Of a DNA stretch of 16,067 bases, positions 1-6,450 are shown piece after piece. Within the stretch, counting starts at the first letter, position 1. Each line of letters starts with the position of its first letter. Location of the stretch: positions 1-16,067 of the forward strand of contig CAZRFE010000055.1 of NCBI GenBank assembly GCA_964599565.1, written 5' to 3'. The translations under genes and the position numbers were made by a program. Under the pieces are notes generated by a model, which saw only the letters and a program-made list of their open reading frames with translations, had not been told where the DNA came from and did not search any database. This DNA is from JAJUFS01 sp964599565. GTDB lineage: Bacteria; Pseudomonadota; Gammaproteobacteria; Natronospirales; JAJUFS01.

Positions 1-168
1 GCGCAGATTCTCGTGCTCTACGACATGCTCGACATCACGCCCGGCCACAAGCCGCGCTTCTCCAAGAACTACATGGCGGGCGCGGCGTCGCCGCTCGAAG
101 CCGTGCAGCGGTTCATCGCGGAAGTCGCCGACGGCACGTATCCGGCGCCGGAACACTGCTTCGACTGA
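1..168 (+). CDS. panB: 3-methyl-2-oxobutanoate hydroxymethyltransferase, C-terminal fragment
   Basis: Only the last 55 codons lie in the window; the gene enters from the left edge in frame 1 and stops with TGA at 166-168. PanB (ketopantoate hydroxymethyltransferase) moves a hydroxymethyl group from 5,10-methylene-tetrahydrofolate to 2-oxoisovalerate, the first committed step of pantoate synthesis. The visible piece matches the PanB C-terminus: a DMLDITPGHKPRFSKNY segment (compare DMLG...PRFVKNF in E. coli), then an amphipathic helix and an ending of the YPAPEHCFD type (E. coli YPGEEHSF). The identification also rests on panC beginning 9 bp downstream, the usual panBC order. The catalytic core lies outside the window, so its integrity cannot be judged. 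Confidence 0.93.
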   Translation, partial: AQILVLYDMLDITPGHKPRFSKNYMAGAASPLEAVQRFIAEVADGTYPAPEHCFD

Positions 169-177
169 TCAACTGCC

Positions 178-1023
178 ATGCATATCGCCCGTACCGTCGA
201 CGAACTGCGCGACATCGTTCATGACTGGCGCATTGCGGATGCGCGCATCGCGTTCGTGCCGACCATGGGCAACCTGCACGCGGGTCATGTAAGTCTCGTC
301 GAACACGCGCGCACGCAGGCGGATCACGTTGTCGCCAGCGTGTTCGTGAATCCCACGCAGTTCGGGCCGAACGAGGATTTCGACCGCTACCCGCGCACGG
401 AGAACGAAGACGCCGCGAAGCTCGCCGCGGCGGGCGCGGAACTCCTGTTCCTGCCCGGCGTTGCCGAGATGTATCCGGGCGGTACGGACGACACGACGTT
501 CGTCGAAGTGCCGGGACTGTCGGATCAGTTCTGCGGTGCGTTTCGTCCAGGCCATTTCCGTGGCGTGGCGACGGTGGTCGCGCGCCTGTTCAATCTCGTG
601 CAGCCGGACGTTGCGGTGTTCGGCGAGAAGGATTTCCAGCAGCTGATGGTGATCCGCCGCATGGTGCGCGACCTTGGCTTTCCCGTGGATGTGCAGGGCG
701 TAGCGACCGCACGCGAGGCGGATGGTCTCGCCATGAGTTCGCGCAACCAGTACCTGTCCGCCACGGAACGCGAGACAGCGCCACGCCTGTACCGGCTGCT
801 GTGCGATCTCGCCGCGCGGCTCGCGAACGGCGAAGCCGCGGACATGCTGGAACGGGATGGCGTGATGCAGCTTGAAGCCGCCGGTTTTCGCCCGGACTAC
901 GTCGGCATACGCAGCGCAGCCGATCTCGCTCAGCTCCAGGCAGGCGAGGACGCCGTGATCCTTGCTGCCGCGCATCTTGGAAGAACGCGGCTGATCGACA
1001 ATATTCGCGTCCGGCTTGAGTGA
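178..1023 (+). CDS. panC: Pantothenate synthetase (pantoate--beta-alanine ligase)
   Basis: PanC joins pantoate and beta-alanine, using ATP through a pantoyl-adenylate, to give pantothenate in the cytoplasm. The 281-residue length is normal for the family. Visible motifs are the HIGH-type nucleotide-binding signature PTMGNLHAGH (residues 28-37), VNPTQFGPNEDF (57-68), GEKDFQQL (149-156) and the KMSKS-equivalent MSSRNQYL (186-193). The ATG at 178 fits the family N-terminus (a short strand before the TMG loop at about residue 30). It lies 9 bp after the panB stop with no clear Shine-Dalgarno sequence, so translation is probably coupled to panB. It supplies the ligase that uses the beta-alanine made by PanD, encoded 143 bp downstream. 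All expected motifs are present and nothing looks damaged. Confidence 0.98.
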   Translation: MHIARTVDELRDIVHDWRIADARIAFVPTMGNLHAGHVSLVEHARTQADHVVASVFVNPTQFGPNEDFDRYPRTENEDAAKLAAAGAELLFLPGVAEMYPGGTDDTTFVEVPGLSDQFCGAFRPGHFRGVATVVARLFNLVQPDVAVFGEKDFQQLMVIRRMVRDLGFPVDVQGVATAREADGLAMSSRNQYLSATERETAPRLYRLLCDLAARLANGEAADMLERDGVMQLEAAGFRPDYVGIRSAADLAQLQAGEDAVILAAAHLGRTRLIDNIRVRLE

Positions 1024-1059
1024 AATCCCGTATGGTTGCCGCCGGTTTGCGCTGGCAGC

Positions 1060-1089
1060 TTGAGGCGGGGAAATCGGCTCACGTAAAAT
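1060..1089 (+). promoter_or_regulatory. Candidate sigma-70 promoter of panD
   Basis: In the 143-bp panC-panD gap, TTGAGG (1060-1065) and TAAAAT (1084-1089) are separated by 18 bp. The predicted start is near 1096, giving a leader of about 70 nt. That leader can fold into a GC-rich hairpin, 1103-1109 with 1122-1129 and one bulged base; I recognise no known riboswitch in it. The -10 box is followed directly by GCGC, as at several other promoters in this window. This would give panD its own transcription besides readthrough from panBC. It is a sequence-only prediction. Confidence 0.5.
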
Positions 1090-1166
1090 GCGCAATCCAC
1101 CCGGCGGCGGTGTTCGCGTAACGCCTGCCGCATGGTCCGAGAATCCCTGCACATCAAGGTATTGCA

Positions 1167-1547
1167 ATGCACGTGACCCTGCTGAAATGCAAACTGCACC
1201 GTGCGTGCGTGACGCACGCGGAGCTGGACTACGAAGGCTCCTGCGCGATCGACATCGATCTGCTGGAGGCCGCCGGCATCCATGAATACGAGCAGATCCA
1301 GATCTACAACGTCACCAACGGCGAGCGTTTCACGACCTATGCGATCAAGGCGGAACGGGGTTCGAAGGTCATTTCGGTGAACGGCGCCGCCGCCCACAAG
1401 GCGCGTCCGGGCGATCGCGTGATCATCTGCGCGTACGGCACCATGCCGGAAACCGAGGTCGTCGCGCACAAGCCGCGGCTGATCTATGTCGATGAACACA
1501 ACAACATCACGGGTTCGCGAAACGCGATTCCGGTCCAGGCGGCTTGA
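1167..1547 (+). CDS. panD: Aspartate 1-decarboxylase (pyruvoyl-type precursor)
   Basis: PanD decarboxylates L-aspartate to beta-alanine, the substrate used by PanC. The 126-residue proenzyme is expected to cut itself between Gly24 and Ser25 in the motif YEGSCAID (22-29), producing an N-terminal pyruvoyl group on the alpha chain. Other family marks are KLHRACVTHAEL (residues 9-20), with Lys9 as the conserved active-site lysine, and NVTNGERFTTYAI (about 48-60), containing Tyr58, the usual catalytic tyrosine. The ATG at 1167 gives the typical N-terminus; a weak AAGG lies at 1156-1159. The gene is preceded by a plausible promoter of its own and followed by a strong intrinsic terminator, so the pantothenate unit ends here. 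The Gly-Ser cleavage site is intact, so PanD appears functional, presumably with the help of a maturation factor where the lineage has one. Confidence 0.97.
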   Translation: MHVTLLKCKLHRACVTHAELDYEGSCAIDIDLLEAAGIHEYEQIQIYNVTNGERFTTYAIKAERGSKVISVNGAAAHKARPGDRVIICAYGTMPETEVVAHKPRLIYVDEHNNITGSRNAIPVQAA

Positions 1548-1571
1548 ACCGGCGCGCGCCTGAATGACTCG

Positions 1572-1600
1572 GCCGCTCCGGGCAACCGGAGCGGCTTTTT
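1572..1600 (+). terminator. Intrinsic terminator after panD
   Basis: This is a perfect 10-bp GC-rich stem, GCCGCTCCGG (1572-1581) with CCGGAGCGGC (1586-1595). It is closed by a GCAA tetraloop (GNRA type) and followed by five T residues (1596-1600). It lies 24 bp after the panD stop and separates the pan genes from pgi. Confidence 0.93.
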
Positions 1601-1648
1601 CATGCCTGGCACGCGGGGAGTGCGCGGCCCGGAACAGGGGGAGACGAC

Positions 1649-3250
1649 ATGGGACTGACGGCGAGCAAGGAATGGCTGCATCTCGCCAGGCTCCGGCAAG
1701 GCTTTCCGGGCCGCATCGCCGACGCTTTCCGCGACGATCCCGATCGCGCGCGGCGTTTCTCGCGCGATGGCGCCGGCATCTTCCTCGACATTTCCCGCCA
1801 GCGCATCAACGACGAAATCCTCGAGACCTTGCTGGCGCTTTCCCGCGCCTGCGGATTCGAGCACGCACGCGATGCGCTGTGGCGCGGCGAGCACGTCAAT
1901 CACACCGAGGACCGTCCCGCGCTTCACATTGCGCTGCGCGGCGAGCCCGGTGATGGCATCGGTGACGCGGCGACGGAAACATTTGTAACCGACGCGCGCG
2001 CGCGGCTTCGTCGGCTCGTCGAGCGCGTTCGCGATGGCGAATGGACATCGCCGGCCGGCGCGCGCTTCGAGCATGTGATCCATGTCGGCATCGGTGGCTC
2101 GCATCTCGGCCCCGCGCTCGCCATCGACGTGCTTGATGCAGCGAATCCGCAGCATGATGGTGATGTTCATGTTCACTTCGTCAGCACGACCGACCCGGCG
2201 GCACTTGCGCGGCTCATGCGCCGCCTGCCGCGCGAGCGCACGTTGCTCACGCTGGTGTCGAAATCATTCACGACCGCGGAAACCACGCTCAACGGGCGCA
2301 CCCTGATCGACTGGCTTGCCGATGGCAGCGATCGCGAGACCGTGTTGCGTGGACAGGTTGTCGGCATTTCCGCGAACGTCGCTGCCATGGATGCGCTCGG
2401 CATTCCGCGTGAACACCAGCTGTGCGTGCCCGAATGGGTGGGCGGACGTTATTCGCTGTGGTCCGCCGTCGGCCTGCCCGTGGCGCTGCGTTTCGGCATG
2501 CCTGCCTTCGAGGAATTGCTCGCCGGTGCGCGCGCGATGGACAGGCATTTCATCAGCGCGCCCGCGCGCGACAATCTTCCGCTGCTGCTCGCACTCACCG
2601 GCATCTGGAACATCAATTTTCACGACGCGCAGACGCATGCGGTGATTCCGTATTCCGAAGCGCTGGCGCTGCTGCCTGCGTATCTGCAGCAGCTTGAAAT
2701 GGAATCGAACGGCAAGCGCGTGGATCGCGCCGGAAATACCGTTGATTACCGCACCGCGCCGGTGATCTGGGGCGGCGTCGGCATGAATGGCCAGCATGCG
2801 TTCTTCCAGCAGCTGCACCAGGGAACAGGGTTCTCGCCGCTCGATTTCATTCTCGTCGGCGGGCCTGATCATGGTCTGAAGGATCAGCGTGACTGCATGC
2901 TCGCCAACGGCCTTGCGCAGGCCGCGGCGCTGATGGCGGGGCGCGATGAACCGGAGAATGCTGGCGACGCGCTCGCTCCGTACCGCGCATTCCCGGGCGA
3001 CCGGCCGAGCACCACGGTTCTTCTCGATGAACTGGATGCGCGCCGCCTCGGCGCACTGCTTGCACTCTACGAGCACAAGGTGTTCGCGCAGAGCGTGATC
3101 TGGAATCTCAATCCGTTCGACCAGTTCGGCGTCGAACTCGGCAAGACGATCGCAAGCCGGCTTGAGCCGGTGCTGTCCGGCGAGGCGGTTGCCGGGGAAG
3201 ACGTTGATGCGGCGTCTGCGTTGCTTATCGGGCGATTGCCGCGTCAGTAA
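1649..3250 (+). CDS. pgi: Glucose-6-phosphate isomerase
   Basis: Pgi interconverts glucose-6-phosphate and fructose-6-phosphate in the cytoplasm. At 533 residues it is slightly shorter than the E. coli enzyme. Family blocks appear in order: HVGIGGSHLGP (about 145-155), the phosphate-binding VSKSFTTAET (about 206-215), the PGI signature WVGGRYSLWSAVGL (about 263-276), the catalytic base Glu352 in ESNGKR, the ring-opening His383 in GQHAFFQQLHQGT, and Lys499 in FGVELGK. The ATG at 1649 follows a purine-rich GGGGGAG stretch and gives a normal N-terminus. The gene sits alone between the panD terminator and the convergent queG. The 48-bp upstream gap shows no clear promoter, so expression may depend on readthrough or a weak promoter. 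The 3' end overlaps queG by 26 bp on the opposite strand, and no terminator is visible between them. Confidence 0.97.
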   Translation: MGLTASKEWLHLARLRQGFPGRIADAFRDDPDRARRFSRDGAGIFLDISRQRINDEILETLLALSRACGFEHARDALWRGEHVNHTEDRPALHIALRGEPGDGIGDAATETFVTDARARLRRLVERVRDGEWTSPAGARFEHVIHVGIGGSHLGPALAIDVLDAANPQHDGDVHVHFVSTTDPAALARLMRRLPRERTLLTLVSKSFTTAETTLNGRTLIDWLADGSDRETVLRGQVVGISANVAAMDALGIPREHQLCVPEWVGGRYSLWSAVGLPVALRFGMPAFEELLAGARAMDRHFISAPARDNLPLLLALTGIWNINFHDAQTHAVIPYSEALALLPAYLQQLEMESNGKRVDRAGNTVDYRTAPVIWGGVGMNGQHAFFQQLHQGTGFSPLDFILVGGPDHGLKDQRDCMLANGLAQAAALMAGRDEPENAGDALAPYRAFPGDRPSTTVLLDELDARRLGALLALYEHKVFAQSVIWNLNPFDQFGVELGKTIASRLEPVLSGEAVAGEDVDAASALLIGRLPRQ

Positions 3251-4334
3251 GCGGTTTCTCGCCGTGTTGCGCCAGCGCCCACGCAATGTGTTCGCGAACG
3301 GTGGATGACGGATGTTCGCGGCGTGATTCCAGCGCGGCGATGACATCCTGCGACGTCGCCGCGTTGCCGAGTGCGATCGCGATGTTTCGCAACCAGCGTT
3401 CATGTCCGATGCGCCGTATCGCGCTGCCTTCCGTGTTCTTCAGGAACTCTTCCTCGCTCCACGAGAAAAGCTCGACCAGCTGCGCACCATCCAGCGCATG
3501 TCGCGGTGTGAAATCGTCTTCATTCGTCACGTGCGCAAACTTGTTCCAGGGGCAGTAAAGCTGGCAGTCGTCGCAGCCGTAGATGCGATTGCCGATGGCT
3601 TCGCGGAACGCTTCCGGAATGCTGCCTTCATGCTCGATGGTGAGATACGAGATGCAGCGGCGCGCATCGAGCTGGAAGGGTCCGATGATGGCTTTCGTCG
3701 GACACACATCGATGCACGCGGTGCATGAACCGCAGTGCTCTGCGGCGGGTTCGTCCTCGGGCAGTTCGAGATCGGTGTAAAGCTCGCCGAGAAAGAACCA
3801 CGAACCCGCCTTCTTGTTGATGAGATTGGTGTGCTTGCCGATCCAGCCGAGGCCCGCGTTCTGCGCGAGCGGTTTTTCCATCACCGGCGCGCTGTCGACG
3901 AACGCGCGGTGCCCGAACGGGCCGATCTCGCTTGCGATGCGCTCGGCGAGTTTCTGCAGGCGGTTGCGCATGAGCTTGTGGTAATCGCGGCCGAGCGCAT
4001 AGCGCGATACATACGCGCGCTCGGGATGATCGAGCAGCGTGCGCGGGTCGATGTTCTCTTCCGGGCGGTAATCCAGGCGAACGGAAATCACCGTCACCGT
4101 GCCGGCGACGAGTTCCGCGGGCCGCGTGCGTTTCGTGCCGTGCCTTCCCATCCACGCCATGTCGCCCTGCATTCCCGCTTCAAGCCACGTATCGAGCCGC
4201 CGTTCGGCATCGTCGAGCGCGCGGCGCGTGAAGCCCGCCTGCTGGAAGCCGAGTTCGCGCGCCCACGCGCGGATGTTCGCGGCGAGCCTGTGCGCGTCAA
4301 TGTCGCGAACGGGTTGTTGGAGGCTCTGTGTCAC
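3225..4334 (-). CDS. queG: Epoxyqueuosine reductase
   Basis: QueG carries out the last step of queuosine synthesis: cobalamin- and iron-sulfur-dependent reduction of epoxyqueuosine to queuosine at wobble base 34 of GUN-anticodon tRNAs. The 369-residue protein shows the N-terminal cobalamin-binding region with FVDSAPVMEKPLA (145-157); Asp147 is the likely catalytic acid by family analogy. After GWIGKHTNLI (163-172) come two [4Fe-4S] cysteine sets: CGSCTACIDVCP (Cys201, 204, 207, 211), Cys227, and CDDCQLYCPWN (Cys254, 257, 261). A C-terminal HEAT-like helical part (about 300-360) probably binds tRNA. The ATG at 4334 begins 36 bp from the divergent nnr start. The gene converges on pgi, with the stop at 3225-3227. 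All eight cluster cysteines are present, so it should be active if cobalamin is available. The divergent queG/nnr pairing is the same as in E. coli. Confidence 0.97.
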   Translation of the reverse strand: MTQSLQQPVRDIDAHRLAANIRAWARELGFQQAGFTRRALDDAERRLDTWLEAGMQGDMAWMGRHGTKRTRPAELVAGTVTVISVRLDYRPEENIDPRTLLDHPERAYVSRYALGRDYHKLMRNRLQKLAERIASEIGPFGHRAFVDSAPVMEKPLAQNAGLGWIGKHTNLINKKAGSWFFLGELYTDLELPEDEPAAEHCGSCTACIDVCPTKAIIGPFQLDARRCISYLTIEHEGSIPEAFREAIGNRIYGCDDCQLYCPWNKFAHVTNEDDFTPRHALDGAQLVELFSWSEEEFLKNTEGSAIRRIGHERWLRNIAIALGNAATSQDVIAALESRREHPSSTVREHIAWALAQHGEKPLTDAAIAR

Positions 4335-4358
4335 GGCTCACGTCGATGGCGGGTCATA

Positions 4359-4364
4359 TAGAAT
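4359..4364 (+). promoter_or_regulatory. Candidate -10 box of nnr, implying a leaderless mRNA
   Basis: TAGAAT (5 of 6 to TATAAT) ends 6 bp before the nnr ATG at 4371. The usual -10 to start distance puts the transcription start on or next to the A of that ATG. No Shine-Dalgarno sequence precedes the ATG. No good -35 hexamer is visible at 16-18 bp spacing, so the promoter is either weak or activator-dependent. Confidence 0.45.
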
Positions 4365-4370
4365 GCGGGC

Positions 4371-5873
4371 ATGTCACTGACCCGCGCATTGTATCGTGCC
4401 GCCGGCGTTCGCGAGCTGGACCGGCGCGCCATCGCACAGGGCATTTCCGCGTTGGCGCTCATGGAGCGCGCGGGCGATGCGCTGTTTCGCACCTTGCGCG
4501 AACGCCTGCCGTGGGCGGGGAGCGTGCTGGTGCTGTGCGGCGGCGGCAATAACGGCGGTGACGGCTATGTGTTCGCCCGGCTGGCGAAACGCGCGGGATT
4601 GCGCGTGATGTTGTCTGCCGTGATCGAACCCGGCGCGCTGCGCGGTGCGGCAAAGGATGCGCATGCGGCGTGGATGGCATCAGGCGGAGAATGCGTGCCG
4701 TTCACGGACGATGCATTGCGCAGCGTGGACGTGGTGGTGGATGCATTGCTCGGCACCGGGCTTGATCGCGACGTCGAAGATTCTTTTGCGCGCGTGATCC
4801 GCGCGGTGAACGCGGCCATCAAGCCGGTAATCGCCGCCGATGTTCCGTCCGGCCTGCACGCGGACACCGGCGCCGTGCTCGGTGCGGCGATGCGCGCGAC
4901 CTTCACCGTTTCGTTCATCGGTCTCAAGGCCGGCCTGTTCACCGGGCGCGGCCCTGCACGCGCTGGCGAAATCGTCCTTGCACCGCTCGACGTGCCGGCC
5001 GGCATCTACCGCGACGTTCCGCCGCTGGCCGAGCGGCTGGATGCATCGCTGCTGGAAGGCTGGCTGCCGCCGCGCGAGCGCGACGCGCACAAGGGACGTT
5101 TCGGGCATGTGGCGGTGATCGGCGGCGGGCCTGGAATGCCGGGCGCCGCGCGCCTTGCGGGTGAAGCGGCAATGCGCGCGGGCGCCGGCCGCGCAAGCGT
5201 GCTGGCGTGGCCCGGAAACCTCGCGGCGATCGCCGGGCCGCGGCCTGAACTCATGTGTCACGGCATCGAGGCGGGTGCTGACCTTGAACGTGTGCTGCGC
5301 GCTGCGGACGTGCTCGCGGTCGGACCGGGCCTCGGGCAGGGTGAATGGTCGGAGAAACTCTGGAATTCGCTGCGACACCGGGACAACGCCGGCCTGCCGC
5401 GCATCGTGGATGCAGACGGGCTCAACTGGCTGGTTCGCCATCCCCTGGCGCTGAACGCCGGCGACATCATCACCCCGCATCCCGGCGAGGCCGCGCGCCT
5501 GCTGGATTGCGAGGTGCCGCGCATCGAGGCGGACCGTTTCGCGGCAGTCCACAGGCTTGCGGAGAAATTCGGCTGCGTCGCGGTGCTGAAAGGCGCGGGA
5601 TCGTTGATCGCGGCGCCGGACGGCAGGATCCGCGTCTGCGAATACGGCAACCCGGGCATGGCGTCCGGCGGAATGGGTGACGTGCTCACCGGTGTGATTG
5701 CCGGCCTTCGCGCACAAGGACTTGCGGCGTTCGATGCCGCCTGCGCGGGCGTGCTTGTTCACGCGCAGGCAGGGGATCGCGCCGCACGTTGCGGGGAGCG
5801 CGGGCTGCTTGCGGGCGACGTGATCGATGCCTTGCGGACGGTGGTGAATCCGGCAGGACCGGGAGCGGAATGA
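4371..5873 (+). CDS. nnr: Bifunctional NAD(P)H-hydrate epimerase / ADP-dependent NAD(P)H-hydrate dehydratase
   Basis: Nnr repairs NADHX and NADPHX, the hydrated forms of NAD(P)H made by heat or by side reactions. The N-terminal YjeF_N epimerase half (about 1-220) interconverts the R and S epimers. The C-terminal ribokinase-like half (about 228-490) dehydrates the S form at the expense of ADP. Epimerase marks are GGGNNGGDGYVFARL (57-71), DALLGTGLDRD (124-134, with the likely catalytic Asp124) and ADVPSGLHADTG (156-167). Dehydratase marks are VIGGGPGMPGA (249-259), VGPGLGQGEW (317-326), TPHPGEAARLL (368-378) and NPGMASGGMGDVLTG (427-441). The 500-residue length fits the fused form. The ATG at 4371 lacks a Shine-Dalgarno sequence and probably sits at the transcription start. 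The stop overlaps the tsaE start (ATGA), so the two are translationally coupled. Confidence 0.97.
   Translation: MSLTRALYRAAGVRELDRRAIAQGISALALMERAGDALFRTLRERLPWAGSVLVLCGGGNNGGDGYVFARLAKRAGLRVMLSAVIEPGALRGAAKDAHAAWMASGGECVPFTDDALRSVDVVVDALLGTGLDRDVEDSFARVIRAVNAAIKPVIAADVPSGLHADTGAVLGAAMRATFTVSFIGLKAGLFTGRGPARAGEIVLAPLDVPAGIYRDVPPLAERLDASLLEGWLPPRERDAHKGRFGHVAVIGGGPGMPGAARLAGEAAMRAGAGRASVLAWPGNLAAIAGPRPELMCHGIEAGADLERVLRAADVLAVGPGLGQGEWSEKLWNSLRHRDNAGLPRIVDADGLNWLVRHPLALNAGDIITPHPGEAARLLDCEVPRIEADRFAAVHRLAEKFGCVAVLKGAGSLIAAPDGRIRVCEYGNPGMASGGMGDVLTGVIAGLRAQGLAAFDAACAGVLVHAQAGDRAARCGERGLLAGDVIDALRTVVNPAGPGAE
4388..4393 (-). promoter_or_regulatory. Candidate -10 box of queG, inside the nnr coding start
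   Basis: Read on the minus strand, 4393-4388 is TACAAT followed by GCGCGGG. The predicted start is near 4381, leaving a leader of about 47 nt before the queG ATG at 4334. No convincing -35 hexamer is seen. The box lies within codons 6-8 of nnr and faces the nnr -10 box, so the two predicted transcripts overlap by about 10 bp at their 5' ends. Confidence 0.4.
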
Positions 5874-6337
5874 TGAAGATTGTCCGGGAAGCACAGGATG
5901 AAGCCGCGATGCTCGCACTCGGCCGACGACTCGGCGAAGCGTCACGCGCATCCGCGCCGCTGGTGGTGTATCTCGAGGGTGATCTCGGCGCCGGCAAGAC
6001 GACGCTCAGCCGCGGCTGGCTTGCCGGCATGGGTCACGCCGGGCGCGTCAGGAGCCCGACCTACACGCTGCTTGAGCCCTATGAACTGGCGACCGACAGG
6101 CATCTTGCGCATCTCGACCTGTATCGCCTGGCGGATCCCGAGGAGCTTGAATTTCTTGGCGTTCGCGAACTGTCGGGCGCGGGTCACTGGCTGTTGATCG
6201 AGTGGCCGGAGAAGGGGGCGGGACACCTGCCGGGCGCAGATGTCGTGATACGGATCGGTTTCACGGAGCCTGGACGCCGGATCGAGTTCGTGGCCGACAC
6301 GTCGGCCGGACGCACATGGCTTGCTGCCATCGAGTGA
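5870..6337 (+). CDS. tsaE: tRNA threonylcarbamoyladenosine biosynthesis ATPase TsaE
   Basis: TsaE is the small P-loop ATPase that works with TsaB and TsaD to transfer threonylcarbamoyl to A37 of ANN-decoding tRNAs (t6A). The 155-residue length is typical. Visible motifs are Walker A GDLGAGKT (37-44), SPTYTLLEPYE (the family switch region, about 61-71), HLDLYRL (the Walker B region with catalytic acid, about 79-85) and IEWPEKG (about 107-113). The first in-frame ATG of the pair ATGATG is at 5870 and overlaps the nnr stop by 4 bp. The second, at 5873, lies 7 bp after GGGAG (5861-5865) and is an equally good start, so the N-terminus may be one Met shorter. A longer open frame back to 5789 reads through nnr and adds residues unlike the family. 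It is the last gene before the AT-rich amiB promoter region. Confidence 0.96.
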   Translation: MMKIVREAQDEAAMLALGRRLGEASRASAPLVVYLEGDLGAGKTTLSRGWLAGMGHAGRVRSPTYTLLEPYELATDRHLAHLDLYRLADPEELEFLGVRELSGAGHWLLIEWPEKGAGHLPGADVVIRIGFTEPGRRIEFVADTSAGRTWLAAIE

Positions 6338-6389
6338 ACACTCTACTCGAATAACCTGTGCTTTCTCTCTGAATTAATTGAAAAATTTC

Positions 6390-6417
6390 TTGAAATCCCG
6401 CGCTGCTCAAGTACTAT
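6390..6417 (+). promoter_or_regulatory. Candidate sigma-70 promoter of amiB in an AT-rich gap
   Basis: The 113-bp tsaE-amiB gap (6338-6450) is visibly AT-rich, unlike its surroundings. TTGAAA (6390-6395, 5 of 6 to consensus) and TACTAT (6412-6417) are separated by 16 bp. The predicted start near 6424 leaves a leader of about 26 nt. A short inverted repeat, ATTTC-TT-GAAAT (6385-6396), overlaps the -35 box and could be an operator half-site pair. No strong Shine-Dalgarno sequence is seen before the amiB ATG. No terminator for tsaE is evident. Confidence 0.6.
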
Positions 6418-6450
6418 TTCCAGTAACAGTGGGAAACTGCCTACGCGAGC

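Noticed and set aside
1564..1953. A plus-strand 129-codon frame overlapping the panD terminator and the start of pgi
   Set aside because: It overlaps pgi in another frame, crosses an intrinsic terminator and is low in complexity (Arg, Ala).
5789..5869. A longer N-terminus for tsaE starting at 5789
   Set aside because: The extra 27 residues come from the nnr coding region in another frame, are rich in Arg and Gly, and would place the P-loop too far from the N-terminus.
6389..6417. A sigma-32 heat-shock promoter before amiB (CTTGAAA at 6389-6395)
   Set aside because: The -35 matches, but no CCCCAT-type -10 follows at 13-17 bp. TACTAT fits sigma-70 better.
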